This document shows positions 1 through 11,846 of a stretch of DNA of 64,000 nt, piece by piece; within the stretch, counting starts at the first letter, position 1, and each line of letters opens with the position of its first letter. Under the pieces are notes generated by a model. The model made no database searches. It was given only the letters and a program-made list of their open reading frames with translations, and had not been told where the DNA came from. The translations under genes and the position numbers were made by a program. Source of the DNA: Dryas octopetala (taxonomy: Eukaryota; Streptophyta; Magnoliopsida; Rosales; Rosaceae); assembly GCA_963921425.1 (NCBI GenBank), contig OY992833.1:31358698-31422697 (forward strand), in the 5' to 3' direction.

Positions 1-1859
1 CTGCTTGTGGTATTCAGAGAAATCTCATTAAGCCAGGTCCTAGCTTGAAGGGGCCCTCCGGGACAACTGAGATGCAATTTCATTGCATTGGGTGTGGTCA
101 TGCTTCAGAAATGTTTGGGTTTGTTAAGGATGTGTTTCTGTGCTGCGCAAAAGACTGGGGACTAGAGACACTTATCAAGGAGCTTGACTGTGTTCAGAAG
201 ATTTTTAGGAGAAGCGATGATTTTAAAGGCCGGGAACTGCACATTAAGGCTGAGGAGATTATCTCCAAGCTTGGATCCCAATTGATGTCTCCATCAGATG
301 CCTGCAATTTCATCACTCAATTCTTTAATTGTAAGTCCAATTTTTTTATTTGCGTTTGTATTTCCACTTACGTATTTATTCTTTTACTTTCTACTAGTTG
401 TTAGGCCTCATTGTATTTAGTTGCTTGCTGCATAAATTTGTCTTATTCCTTGCATGTTAGGAATGATCACTCATAACTTTTGTGATAAAAACAATACTAA
501 TTAGATTTAAAAGGGAAGTTCTACAAAATTGCCATTAGGCAAGCTACTCTTTATGGGACAAAATGTTGGGCGTTACTGTAAAAAACAAGAGCAATGTATC
601 TATGTAGCGGAAACGAGAAATTTAAGATGGCTGATAAGAGTGACTACATGTAAAAGCATAGAGAGGAGTTGCAGGCACCCCACACATGTAAGTGGTGGAA
701 AGCTAAAAAGGTGGAGGCAATGTGGGAACAGTCAAGAGAGGAGTTGGTGAATTGAGAGAAATAGGAGGGCTAGTGTAATGATTGGAACTATGTTGAAAAG
801 AATACTCTCTGCATTGCTTCCTTGAGGATTGTGACGACTTGATCACACATTTAGAAGACCTGGATTAATGTTGGAGGAATCTTACAACTTGTTTTATGTA
901 ATTCTTGTGCTTTTTTGCAGTTATGGTTTTATTTTTAATTATTGTCTTTGGATTTTTCGTAAAAAATCTAGCAACCCCATATATATAGCATTTAAAGATT
1001 GTGATCCTTAGACTTGGGAGGGGAAGATAAATAATATTGGTACATATAACAATGTTGTAATTCTATACAATGGTTGTAGGAAGGATTGTATTCCTCCATT
1101 TAAGTTTTGAAGAATTATGATAGGTACAATGGGAACCACATTCTAGATGACTTTTAAATATGCTTGTTATTCGATATACTTGTTTTACATGTATCTGTTT
1201 GTGTGATTTAAATATGCTTGTTATTCGATATGTATTTTTTATCTGACTCTGCATTTTTTATCCTCTTGTAAATAGATACAGATGGAGTGTCAGAATATCC
1301 TGCTTCTAGTATACCCACAAAAGAGTTGGCAGCTCCTCAAGCCAGCCTTAGGAAAGATGCAACCCCTTTTTCTCAACCCGCTGCTCTACCTCCAAAATAT
1401 GCTGTTTACAACAACACAGGTTCTAGTATGCAATGTGATTTATTGTCAAATGATACCCCCCGTCAGAACAACCTCAAATCTTCCCTCATAAGCAATGAGG
1501 ATGAGTTCCAGTTTGGAGCAGTATCAAAAATAGATGGGTTTGACAGCTTGGAAAGCATAGTGAGGGTAAAGGAAGCTGAAGCTAGAATGTTCCAGAACAA
1601 GGCAGACGAAGCACGGAGAGAGGCAGAAGGGTACAGGCAGGTGATTCGGGCCAAGGCGGAGAAGTTGGAGGAAGAGTATGCTGGGAAGTTTTCCAAATTG
1701 TGTTTGAAAGAAACAGAGGAAAATCGAAGGAAGAAACTGGAGGAGCTGAAAGTTTTGGAAACTTCACATTGTGATTATTACAACATGAAGACTAGAATGC
1801 AAGCCGAGATTGCTGGCTTGTTGGACAGAATGGAAGCGACAAAGCAGCAACGGGTTTAG
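1..1859 (+). CDS. OBERON-like PHD-finger protein, 3' exons (5' end outside window)
   Basis: The reading frame is already open at base 3, so the gene starts upstream. Two coding exons are seen: 1-330 and 1276-1859, joined in phase 1 across a 945-bp GT-AG intron. The first encodes the end of a PHD-type zinc finger (FHCIGCGHASEMFGFVKDVF) and the helical block after it (CAKDWGLETLIKELD), typical of the OBERON1/2 group. The second encodes a linker and a long charged C-terminal helix, probably coiled coil, ending near MQAEIAGLLDRMEATKQQRV. OBERON proteins are nuclear PHD proteins needed for meristem establishment in Arabidopsis; the nuclear role here is inferred from family. The acceptor is ambiguous: AG at 1274-1275 or at 1280-1281, both in frame and differing by two residues. 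The intron carries a decayed LINE fragment. Confidence 0.8.
519..775 (+). mobile_element. Decayed LINE (non-LTR retrotransposon) fragment in intron
   Basis: Translated from 519, the intron reads FYKIAIRQATLYGTKCWA, which closely resembles the conserved end of plant L1-type reverse transcriptase ORFs (the 'LYG-ECWA' block). The frame then breaks with several stops, but pieces such as LKRWRQCG near 705-730 resemble the later 'LRWFGHV' block. It lies in sense orientation in the intron of the OBERON-like gene. No ends, poly-A tail or target duplication were identified. Confidence 0.6.
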
Positions 1860-3270
1860 TTTCTTTTGTTTTTGTTATTAATTTTTTTCTTTTAACAATG
1901 CTGCAAATTGTGCTTAGTTTATTAATGTTATTTCGATTTTGGATTCTGGTTGTCAATTCAAATCAAATGAAAGTGAATGGTTGTTTCAGTTGTGAAATAC
2001 CAAATTTATTCTTTTCTCCTCTATGACCTTGGTAATCTAGCATTTGATGCATACAAAACAAAAACCATTATGAGGTCCCAGGCATCTTAAGTTTGATTGT
2101 GTGGGCTGCAACAACAAATGGGTTTTCTTGGTCATTTTTATTTCTCTGCATTGTTGTTCGATTACAAAGTAGTTCGTTTGGGGTCTAATATTACAAACTG
2201 ATGTACTGTAAAAAATGAGTTGATTGGTTAACCATGAACATGGTGATCAAGTGGCTTATGCTTTGGAGGTGGGAATGGGATAGACTTGAAAAGCCATGCA
2301 CCCTCAGCCCCACATATTCTCTTCTACATTAGTCGCTGGCATCATTCTTTCTGCAGATGCTCTCTCTGAGGATGGTAATGTTTGAGCTAGCTAAGCAATA
2401 CTGGACACGTGTTTTCCCTTTTTGCCGTAATAAAATAACATATCCGCTATCCAGATATCCTCCTTTTGTGCTATTATTATATATAATATTATATTGGTAC
2501 ATAGAATATTACAATCTCTTGTAGCAGAAGATGTGTATGTGTGGCACTCTTATCTGAGCTAAAGCTTGTGCACAGGTAGTGCGCCAACAACTCTGTTGTG
2601 CAGAACACAAGATACTATCCTAGAATAATTGGGACCATTTGTTTGGCGTTAATTGCGGCTAGCTTGCTAACTAGGATCTTGTAACATTGATTGCTGCCAT
2701 GCTCTCCAATTTCTTTCTAACTTATTCTTAATTAAGGGGCCTACTCACTACTCACTACCACTCCCACTGCCACTACATTGTAACAATTAAGAATGTTGCT
2801 TGGGTGTTTGAAAACGCGATCATTACTTTGTGATTGATTGCAACATATGGTGCATATATATACAGAAAAAGAACGACAACATTATGCTAAAGTAATGATA
2901 CTGCGAGCTGAGTTTAGATACCCACCTACATTAATCCACTCTGAATCAAGAAAGATAGAAAAGTAGGAGAATAAATCTTATTTGAATTATCATTGTTTTT
3001 AGCATACTGGAAAAAAAAAATAAAAAAATAAAAATCTGAACTGGTCCTGTTGGGACCAAAAGAGAGAGCAGATAGAGTATAACTAGGCTTGCATAATTCT
3101 TGGACTTTTATTTTCAAGAAATGAACTAACTGTAGATGTTCAAGTGCGAGCGTCAAAACAACATTGATAAATGACAAGAAGAAAAAATAAATAAAGGTAT
3201 CTTATTGAACAAAGCTAGAGATGTATGGCCAAAAAAAAACAAACAAAGCTAGAGATGTGATTAATTAGTA
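1860..3270. other. 3'-flanking DNA between two convergent genes
   Basis: This stretch holds the probable 3' UTR of the OBERON-like gene (up to roughly 2050) and, at its right end, the 3' UTR of the first b561 gene, which is transcribed toward it. No conserved ORF, structured RNA or repeat was recognised between them. Confidence 0.5.
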
Positions 3271-4171
3271 TTAATTATAACGTTGTCTCGGGAGGAGGAT
3301 AGAGAGGGTGACGGCGACTGCAAATAGAAAGATCAGGAGGCCAGTGAAGTTGACTATAAGGCCTTCTTGGCTGCGGTCTAAGGCTAAGAAAATGAAGGTC
3401 TCAACCAAGCCGGTGAGAGCTGTGCAGATCCCTAGAAGAAAGATGACCATCCCACCAAATGTGTGCCATGGCAGAAGTGTTGCCCTTGTTGACATTTGTG
3501 CACCCGGAAAGAAATACACAAAGAAAGCAAGCAGCCACTGAAAACCAAACAAAGAGATGGTGATGATGCCGAGCCAGGAATGCAAGCTAACCAAATTACC
3601 ATTTTTGGTTTCATGGTTGAACTTGAAAACTACAATAATCCCCAGAATTCCAGCCGCCAGAGCTATTAGATGCAATATCAGGTGCACCACTTTCTGTGTC
3701 TCTCTTTTTCCCGGTATTGTCTTGTATGCCATGATAGCTGCACTCATTTGTAGCCACCCCATTAGTCCTTAATTTATGAAAGCTCAATTAAAGACATTAA
3801 TCTTGTGACATATTCGTGAATATTATTACCTTCTCCTCCAATCAAAATAAACCCAATTATCATTAGAAGTGGATGAAGCTGTAAAAATGAGAAAGGAATT
3901 AATATATGTTCAGACTGATGATATATTTATGATGAACTTAATTAATTTAATTATGAGCATGCATGCATAATGCAAGATCTCCTTAATTATATGAAACATT
4001 AACATGACTTACATTGAAAATTTTCTGTTTGTTATCGGATTTGAAAGCAAGGCCTCCTCGGAAGTGTAAGAGCCAAACAAGCACAAGGGTTGTCAGAGCT
4101 ATAACCAACAAATGCCCAAATATTGTAACTGGGGTTGCTGACACTTGGTAGCTACGACTCTTAGGTGCCAT
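3271..4171 (-). CDS. Cytochrome b561 / ascorbate-dependent ferrireductase, copy A (3 exons)
   Basis: Exons (minus strand): 4171-4013, 3878-3830 and 3737-3271, giving 224 residues. The protein is a six-helix b561 that passes electrons from cytosolic ascorbate across a membrane, in many homologues to monodehydroascorbate or ferric chelates. Candidate haem histidines are H55 (LHPLLM), H88 (VVHLILHLIAL), H122 (LHSWLG) and H161 (PWHTFGG). The N-terminus MAPKSRSYQVSATPVTIFGH matches plant transmembrane ascorbate ferrireductases. It is the most 3' of three tandem copies. Unlike copies B and C it lacks the third intron: codons for FGFQ and WLLAF are fused at 3538/3537. A TATAATA-like box lies about 85 bp upstream of the ATG (near 4254-4264). 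Localisation (tonoplast or plasma membrane) cannot be told from sequence. Confidence 0.93.
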
Positions 4172-4824
4172 TGTAACACCACTTGGCCTCTGTGTAACTG
4201 ATTATTTAGTATCTAAGAAATACGTACTAAAAGAAGAGATCGATGTATGGAGCTATTATAAGCTTGATCAGTGTCTTGATATGATCATCATATGGTATTC
4301 AGTATTTAATATAGACAAAGAGCTAGAAACAGTAGTGTTGACAAGAAGAGGCCGGGATGCAAAAAAAAAAAATGATATGATCAATGTTGCCGATCGACAG
4401 AACGTAGAACACAATGTATGTTAAACGCACAAACAGATGAGCGTTTTGTTTGAATGAGAATTGGATACCACCAAATAAATGGAATTGGGAAAACCGTCTG
4501 GCCGGCAAGTACTTGTACCAATTAAGGTGGTGGCAAGTCCAATGGCCAATGGGTTTGGAGAAGTACCAAGTTTGGCATTCTGTGTGTTTTTGCTTGTGGA
4601 ATGGCATATTCACTTGTACGGTGTACCAAGTAAAGTTGTAGATGTTACCAACTAATCAACTATCAATTTAGTAGCAATTTTGTTTTGAACATCGACAAAA
4701 CATGAACCAATTTATTAACAACACAGCATTACATGAAGGATGATAACAATTAAATTGATGACCCATATTCAATTTATTTTAGGTTACAGAACATGGACAA
4801 GAGCACAAGACTTCAAAATTAATA

Positions 4825-5859
4825 TTATTTATAAACTCGTGGAAGAACAACGGTGAGGCTAACGGTGACTGCGAAGAGAAAAATGAAGAGGCCAGTGAAG
4901 TTGACAATATGTGCTTCTTGGTTGCGGCCTAAGCCTAAGGATATGAATGTTTGAAGCAACCCTGTCTCTGTGGTGCATGTAATCAACAAGAAGATGACCA
5001 TCCCAATAAATGAGTGCCACGCTACAAGTGCTGCTCTGTTTGCCTTCTCTGCACCCGGCCACCAAAACGTGAAGAAACCAAACACAAACTGACAGATCGA
5101 GAGAGAGAGAGAGAGAGACAACAATCAATTTAAAAGAAACTTTAATTAGATTGCTTTATTCTATAATATTATTCGAAATAAATAAGTTGTACACTTGTAC
5201 GTACGTTACCTGTAAACCAAATGAACAAATGGCTATCATGCCCAACCAGGAATGTAAGGTGTACATGTTCCATGTTCTTCTCTCATTGTGAAGTTTGAAA
5301 ATCACATAAATCCCCAGAATTCCAAGCACAAGAGCTGTGAGATGCAATACTGAATGAAATGCTTTCTGGGACCTTCTTCTGCCATGTACCGTTTGGTATG
5401 CCATGATAGCTGCGTCCATGCATATATATGATATTTAATTAGTTAAAACGTACAATTAATAAATTAATTCGATGGTAAATTTTTGTGTATATGCTCACCT
5501 TCTCCTCCGGCTAAAACAGGTCCAAGTATCATTAGAAGTGCATGCATCTGCAATTTAAGTAATTAATTACATTGAGCATGCAACACCTGTTAATTTCATA
5601 AAATTATTTAATTACATGCATATAAAGAATTAATTAAAAGATGTGCATTAATGCATTGATTCATGAAATTTTAAAGGGTAAAATTAAGGGGTACATTTAG
5701 CATCTTGCGCTTGTGGTGAGATTCAAAAGCGAGGCCTTTTCCAAAGTGTAGGAGCCAAACAAGTAGGAGGACTGTGACTACAATGACCAACAGATGAGCG
5801 AATATTGTAACTGGCATTGCTGATACTTGGTAGCTGCTGCGACCCATAATTAGTGCCAT
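4825..5859 (-). CDS. Cytochrome b561 / ascorbate-dependent ferrireductase, copy B (4 exons)
   Basis: Exons (minus strand): 5859-5695, 5547-5499, 5409-5210 and 5088-4825, giving 225 residues. All four haem-histidine contexts are present: MHALLM, the FHSVLHLTAL helix, LHSWLGM and VAWHSFIG. The usual LHP around the first ligand is changed to MHA. Two ATGs lie close together at the start (MALIMGRSS); the first is used here, but the second, at MGRSSYQVSAMP, aligns as well with copy A. The intron before the last exon contains a GA run. The copy sits about 650 bp upstream of copy A, same strand, with its own promoter region. Confidence 0.92.
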
Positions 5860-6824
5860 CTATTAATTCTCATCCACGTACTGAGAAAGAGAGAGAGAGA
5901 GAGAGTGTGTGTTTTCACTTGTTTCAGACGATCGTTTTATGCTGATCCATCAGTAAAAACTTGAAAACAAGTTTATTAGGTTGTTGAAGGACACCATTGA
6001 TAAAAAACACCAAGTTTAATATGCATGATTATTGTATTTATTATAAACAATTAATTAATGTAACACTTCCGTCAATTGATAAAGATCGAAGGTTAAGCTA
6101 CGGAATTATAAAATTATTTGTGTGTCTTTTGGTCCATTTTTATTTTGGGAAAGTCTTTTGGTCCATTTATAAGCCATACAAAAGCGTCTCTACTTAATTA
6201 ATTAATTAATTGGTAATCTGCTGAAAACATAGATCCATCCCTCCATCTGCTTGAGTAATCATTAATTAATTGATTAATGTCTTTTATGTATGGACTCAAA
6301 ATCTAGTTGCTAATTCCACACTTCCACAGTATTACTCTGGTTTTGGCCAAAGAGCATTTACCTTTACCAACAGCTAGATATTCAATAAAAGCCAACCTTC
6401 TCGATCAGAAAAGAAAAAAATAAAACAAAACAAAACTCTTTGTTGAAATAAAAAGTCCTTTCTATTTTTAATATAAAATAATCAGTTGTTGATTTACCTA
6501 TGAAATGAACCTGAATTTTTTTTTTTCAATTTTGAGTTTTTGACTATAGATGGGAAGCAATTTTGATTATTCTAGCTTTTCTGATCATATATGATTAATT
6601 ACCTTTCTTCAAACAAAAATTACAAGCGATCGGTGATGAAACAATAAGCATGAAATTAACACACTATATTTTATTAGGGAATAGGGATCGAGACAATCCC
6701 ACCCAATGAAGGAATCAATGATTCTATACACATACATAACTGATCTTAAGTCCAAAAATAATTAATTGAAATAATAATATGAATGTGACATAAAATGAAC
6801 GGTGATCGATGAATCACATATTAA

Positions 6825-7796
6825 TCAGACGTAGTGGGCAAGAGCGACTGAAAGATCAACGAAGATGCCAAAGAGGAGGATTGAGAGTCCCGTGAAGTTG
6901 ATCAAATGTAATTCTCTGCGACTGAGATCAAAATCTGTAAGGCATTTAAGGAATGTGGCTTTCTCCATCAAGCCAGTTAGAGCTGCGCATATTGACAAGT
7001 AGAGTAGTGCCCTACCCACACTCATATGCCAAGGAACCAATTTCAACCTTGACTCTGCTGAAGCCCTTGGGAACAAGAATGTAGCGAATCCAAACAACCA
7101 CTGCCAAACCCCCAAACCATTTAATAATTAATCATGTATACACCCCTACCTATTAATTGAATTTAATTAGCTGCCTAATATATCAATTAAGTATACCTGC
7201 AAACAGTACAAGCAAAAGGTGGTCAAGCCAATCCATGAATGGAGTGAATACATATTCTCTATGTTTCTCATGTCATGGTACTTGAACACAGCGCATATCC
7301 CCCATACTCCGGCACACAGGGCTATTAGGTGTAAGAAGGTGTGAATGTACTTCTGCACCTTGTGCTCCGCCTTTACTGTCTTGTACGCCATCATTGCTGC
7401 TCCATTCAAAAATATTATATAGCTAGATTCATAACACTTTTGTGTACATATATTAGTAATACTTATACGTACCTTGACCAGCAAAGAAAATAAAGCCAAA
7501 GAACATAAGAAACGGATGAACCTGCCAAATTCAAACGCAACAAGTTAACATATATATAAGTAGAATTTAACCCAGTAACGTACTGACTGTTAAGTAATTG
7601 CAACTGCTGGATCGATCAGGATCGCTCTTACATTGAAAACTCGGTTTGCATTGTCTGAATCATATTCGAGACCCCCACGATAATGCAACAACCAAACAAG
7701 CAAGAGTATGATTGCTAAGATGCCAAATAAGTGTGCCCCCATTGTCAATCTAGAGGCTGATCGTTGGTACCTGTAGGTGATCACTGTAGTATGCAT
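6825..7796 (-). CDS. Cytochrome b561 / ascorbate-dependent ferrireductase, copy C (4 exons)
   Basis: Exons (minus strand): 7796-7632, 7521-7473, 7396-7197 and 7100-6825, giving 229 residues. Intron positions and phases equal those of copy B. Histidine contexts are VHPFLM, the [10 protein letters not shown] helix, LHSWIG and VPWHMSVG. It is the most diverged copy: the N-terminus is [17 protein letters not shown], the conserved GGE after helix 2 is AGQ, and the last loop has a four-residue longer insertion ([15 protein letters not shown]). This may mean altered substrate use, which is inference. A TATAATA-like box occurs about 85 bp upstream of the ATG (7875-7884 on the minus strand). Confidence 0.9.
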
Positions 7797-7884
7797 GGTG
7801 ATGGATACTAATTAAGCTTAATATAAATTTGGTTCCTTTTGATTTGATAGCCAGTGTTAGGTTCAATGCGTTCTTATTATAGAG

Positions 7885-10800
7885 ATCTCTTTTTGATATT
7901 TTTTTATTAAAATATAAAATGAAAACCATGATGTTCTTGGGATTGCTTGCATTGTTGGGTTCTGGAATTCCAAGGAATGACTTTGAACTTTAGCAAAGCA
8001 TCAGCATTCAGCTGCAGTAGGACAAACTTATAAAGCCAGCTATAATTTGTACTTGGGGTATCTATTCTTTCCTACAATTTAGCAAACCATTGTAACAGAA
8101 GAAACTAAAGCACATGTAGAGATTCATTCATATCCATCAAATTATCTGGTTTTCATTTCAAAAAAAGAAACGAGCATTAGCTAATTTGTAATTAAAAACA
8201 CAAGGAATCAATGAAAAAGATGACAGAAGATAAAGCCCAAAGGTAGACGCGGATTAATTGGACATTATTAATAAAGCAGCAAAGCAGAGCTAGAAGAGAT
8301 CAAGGTATCACTAAAGTCTCTCTAACAATCAAAAAGTCGGGTACAGAGCAGCTGGGGAAGAATACATATCACAATCAAAATGCACTCCGCTACTACCACC
8401 TATTAATATATATAAGTTACTTCATTTCATCGATCAGAGTTGTTAACCAGATTAAGATCATACCCTGATTCTGGTAAAAGGTTTGAGGTTTCAGGGGATA
8501 TATACTACTAGATGTTAGTATGTGACCATGCCCTCAAGTCTTCTTGTCTTATTTAAAGAATAAGGGGAAAATATTCCACGGAAGAAATGTCATTTTCGAA
8601 TTTGTTCAAAAACATATTTGCTTTTGTAAATTTGTAGGTCCTTTTTCAACAAATAAGTAAAATAAGTAATTTGTAGGTCTGTAGAAAGAAGTAACGCAGA
8701 GTACTGCTGCATAGGACATTGCAGTTTATTCACAATATATTGTGCTAACATTCTGAGAATGAGGCATACATTTTCTCAATGCATTGGGTTGGGCTTCAAT
8801 TACATGAAATGTCATTTTTTATTCAAACAAAGAAACAGACAGAAAGGTGGTGCTGTATCTGTTGTATAAAGAAAGGTGGATGTCTAGCTATTTCAGTAAG
8901 TGGGTCAGCCTGGCCCATCTTGCTAAACTGAATTGGGCCCAAGTATATCCAAGAGATAAGTAAGACACTTGAAGGCCCAACCTCTGAGTTATCATTCATC
9001 CGAGTGTCCATCAAACCAGTCTACTAAACAAAACAAATATACTTAGCAAAACATTTGCTGGTACTAACACTAGGTGTTAGGTATGTAGCCAATTTAATTG
9101 GTTTGGACTTTGATGATGGATGTGCCTTGGACCCTGCTACATTTGGACCCTGCTACATGTACAAAAGAGAAGACTAGTGAAATCATGTTTGATCATGAGC
9201 TTGCATGCACTATTTCCTTACACCTACACACATGGTCTACAAAGAGACAGGACCACGCAGGCTAGTTTAGTGTAGCTACCCTCCTCTACTTTTACAATTC
9301 CCCTAGTTGTTTGCTACTTGCTAGCTGTACTAATATATAGTACCAAGTACCAACTAGCTAATTCTTATATCTACTTTTCAAATTTTCCTTTTCTTTTTTT
9401 TACATGATATGAACAAAAATTGGAACCCGTACAAAGGGGTATGGAGGAAAAAAAGAATGAATGAGTTTCAGGAATGGGAAAAAGAGATGGATCGAGATCG
9501 ATCAATGGATTTAGGTTTTCTTTGCTATCATTAATTGATGGCGCAAGCATGTGCATTCATTTGCTACCATTGTATTCGATGCTTTCGTGATCATTATTTT
9601 TTATTCTCTTTTTTTTTTTTATCTATGGGATTAGCATACATATATGATATATCTATATAATCATCACACAGCAGTATAGTGCTTGTCAGCTGATAAGCAT
9701 TTTTTTTTTCTCACCATCTATAGAAATATAAACTCCTTGATGAGACCCGATCTTCTTCTTTCCATGATTCCATTACCTCGATCAGACCTTGGTTCATTTA
9801 ACATTTTCCACTGTCTTTTATTTGTTTTTTTATGCCCCTTTTTAAATTACTTTTTCTCCTTGAAATATGCTTAATTACTGAAAAATATATTAATTTTTCT
9901 TTATCAACTAATTAGTTTAATTATTTTGGGAAGGTTTAGAGAGCTTGAGCTGCTACACAAACTTGTTTCGCACGTAAATGTATTAATATTATATTGATTC
10001 TGAATTGCTTTTACGGTTTTTAAGTAGTAGTATAATATATAAGAAAACTTCATGGAAGTAATTAATTTCGCTATTTCCGAAGAATTTAGTATAGTGTGAA
10101 GCGCATGTGATCACTGATCAGTACTGCGGCAAAACCAAATCAAGCTGTATCCCATGTTATTATTTTTTTTTTTCTCTAAAATTCTTACATGTATATATGC
10201 ACAAATTCTATTTGTACATCCGTTCTTTAATTAAAGAACAGACATTTATTTCTATGACATTTTATCATTTTTTAGGCTATTTTTTATAGGGTTCAACATG
10301 TTAAAATATAAGGTTTTATTTTAGGGTATATAATTATTGTTTGATGTTATATTTTAAGTTTTGACTTTTGAGTTTTGGGTTGTAGCTCAAAACTAACTTA
10401 AATTTGAGAACTCAAAATTATGAGGGCTAAAATCAAAAAATATTTCTCGATTGATAATTTATACTCTAAATAATTAAATTATGCCAAATTTAAAATCAAA
10501 TGATAAAAAAAGAAAACCAGACGTCTTAAGTAGAGAATTTCTGTATTGGCTCCAAAATTCTTATATGCACATTTGGTTGTAATATTAAATTGTCTCTAGC
10601 CCCTTGGACCCACTGTACTACTCTAGATGTGCGGAAAATTAAGTTGAAATATATGTATGTGTCATACACGACAAAAACACACCAGTAACGATCCATCAAA
10701 GAAACATCAGTGGCATGTATTATTTCTTGAGCATATTAATCATATACATGCATGTACGTCTTTGTTAATACATCGACTACTTGGCATCTTTGGACCTTAA

Positions 10801-11286
10801 TTTGGTGGCCATACCAGATAGGTGTACATGTACTTCACTAATTAAGCTATACATGCCAAAGTTGAGCAGCTATCTTTGGGTGGATGATCGATACTCATCT
10901 GATTTGATTTCTAAATATTCTTTCTTACAGTTGTCCAAGAAAAAGACTTGATAATCAAGGATATCATGTAAATTAAGTGGTCATTTATAGGTAGAAAAAT
11001 CGTATGAACCAAAATTTTCTTGATACGATATGGATGGATCAATCATAGAAAAGTGATATTTAGTTAAACTTTAGGCTTGTCAATATCAAGCAATTTTTTT
11101 TTACTAATACTTTCAGTTCCAGTGACAACAAAATAGGAGACTGCAGCTAGAAACCATGGTTAAGTCCAGAAACAAGGTTAAACTGCCAACTGCCTTGGCA
11201 TATATAGTAGCTACCTACCAAAAGTATTTATCTAGGAGTACGTACAAGTTTGAGTATTCTTGCTAAGAGACGTTGCCACATTGGGG
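7885..11286. other. Gene-free AT-rich intergenic DNA
   Basis: No conserved ORF, tRNA, rRNA or clear repeat was found. The left end is the upstream region of b561 copy C. Open frames here are short, low-complexity and not protein-like. Confidence 0.5.
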
Positions 11287-11295
11287 ATGAATTAA

Positions 11296-11837
11296 GGCCA
11301 AAGAACATTTTTTGTCCATGTATTTTCACAAAATTTTTACTTTGATCCTTGTTTTTTTAATTTTGACAATTTTAGTCTCGTACTTTCATTACGTTTGTAA
11401 TTAGGTCCAAACTGTTAACTCCGTTTATTTTAAATACAAAAATATGACATAACAGAACATATGAATGGATATTTTAAACATTTCATAATTAATAAAGTCT
11501 ACAAAAATAATTTAAAAAGTTAAATAAAATATTATTAAAAAATATAATTAAGAAAGAAAAAACATATAAAAACTTAAAAATTAAGAAAAATAAAAGACAT
11601 GTGTCCAATGTGATTGGGCAAAATCATTCGATTAAAAGAGTTTTACTCATAGTTTATTTAAAATATTCAAAATATCTCTGCTATGTCATATTTTTGTAAT
11701 TAATTTAAACTTAATTTAACTATTTAAATCTAATTACAAACGTAATAAAAAATGAAATTGAAATTTTCAAAATTAAAAAAATGAGATCAAAGTCAAATTT
11801 TCATTAAAGCATAAGGACAAAAAAATATACTTTTACC
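11296..11837. mobile_element. Palindromic MITE, Mutator-like, with 9-bp target duplication
   Basis: A 542-bp element whose two ends are long imperfect inverted repeats of each other (about 150-190 bp per arm; both arms contain TTACGTTTGTAATTAG or its complement). It is bounded on both sides by the exact direct repeat ATGAATTAA (11287-11295 and 11838-11846). A 9-bp duplication and long arms fit Mutator-superfamily MITEs. There is no coding capacity. Confidence 0.75.
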
Positions 11838-11846
11838 ATGAATTAA

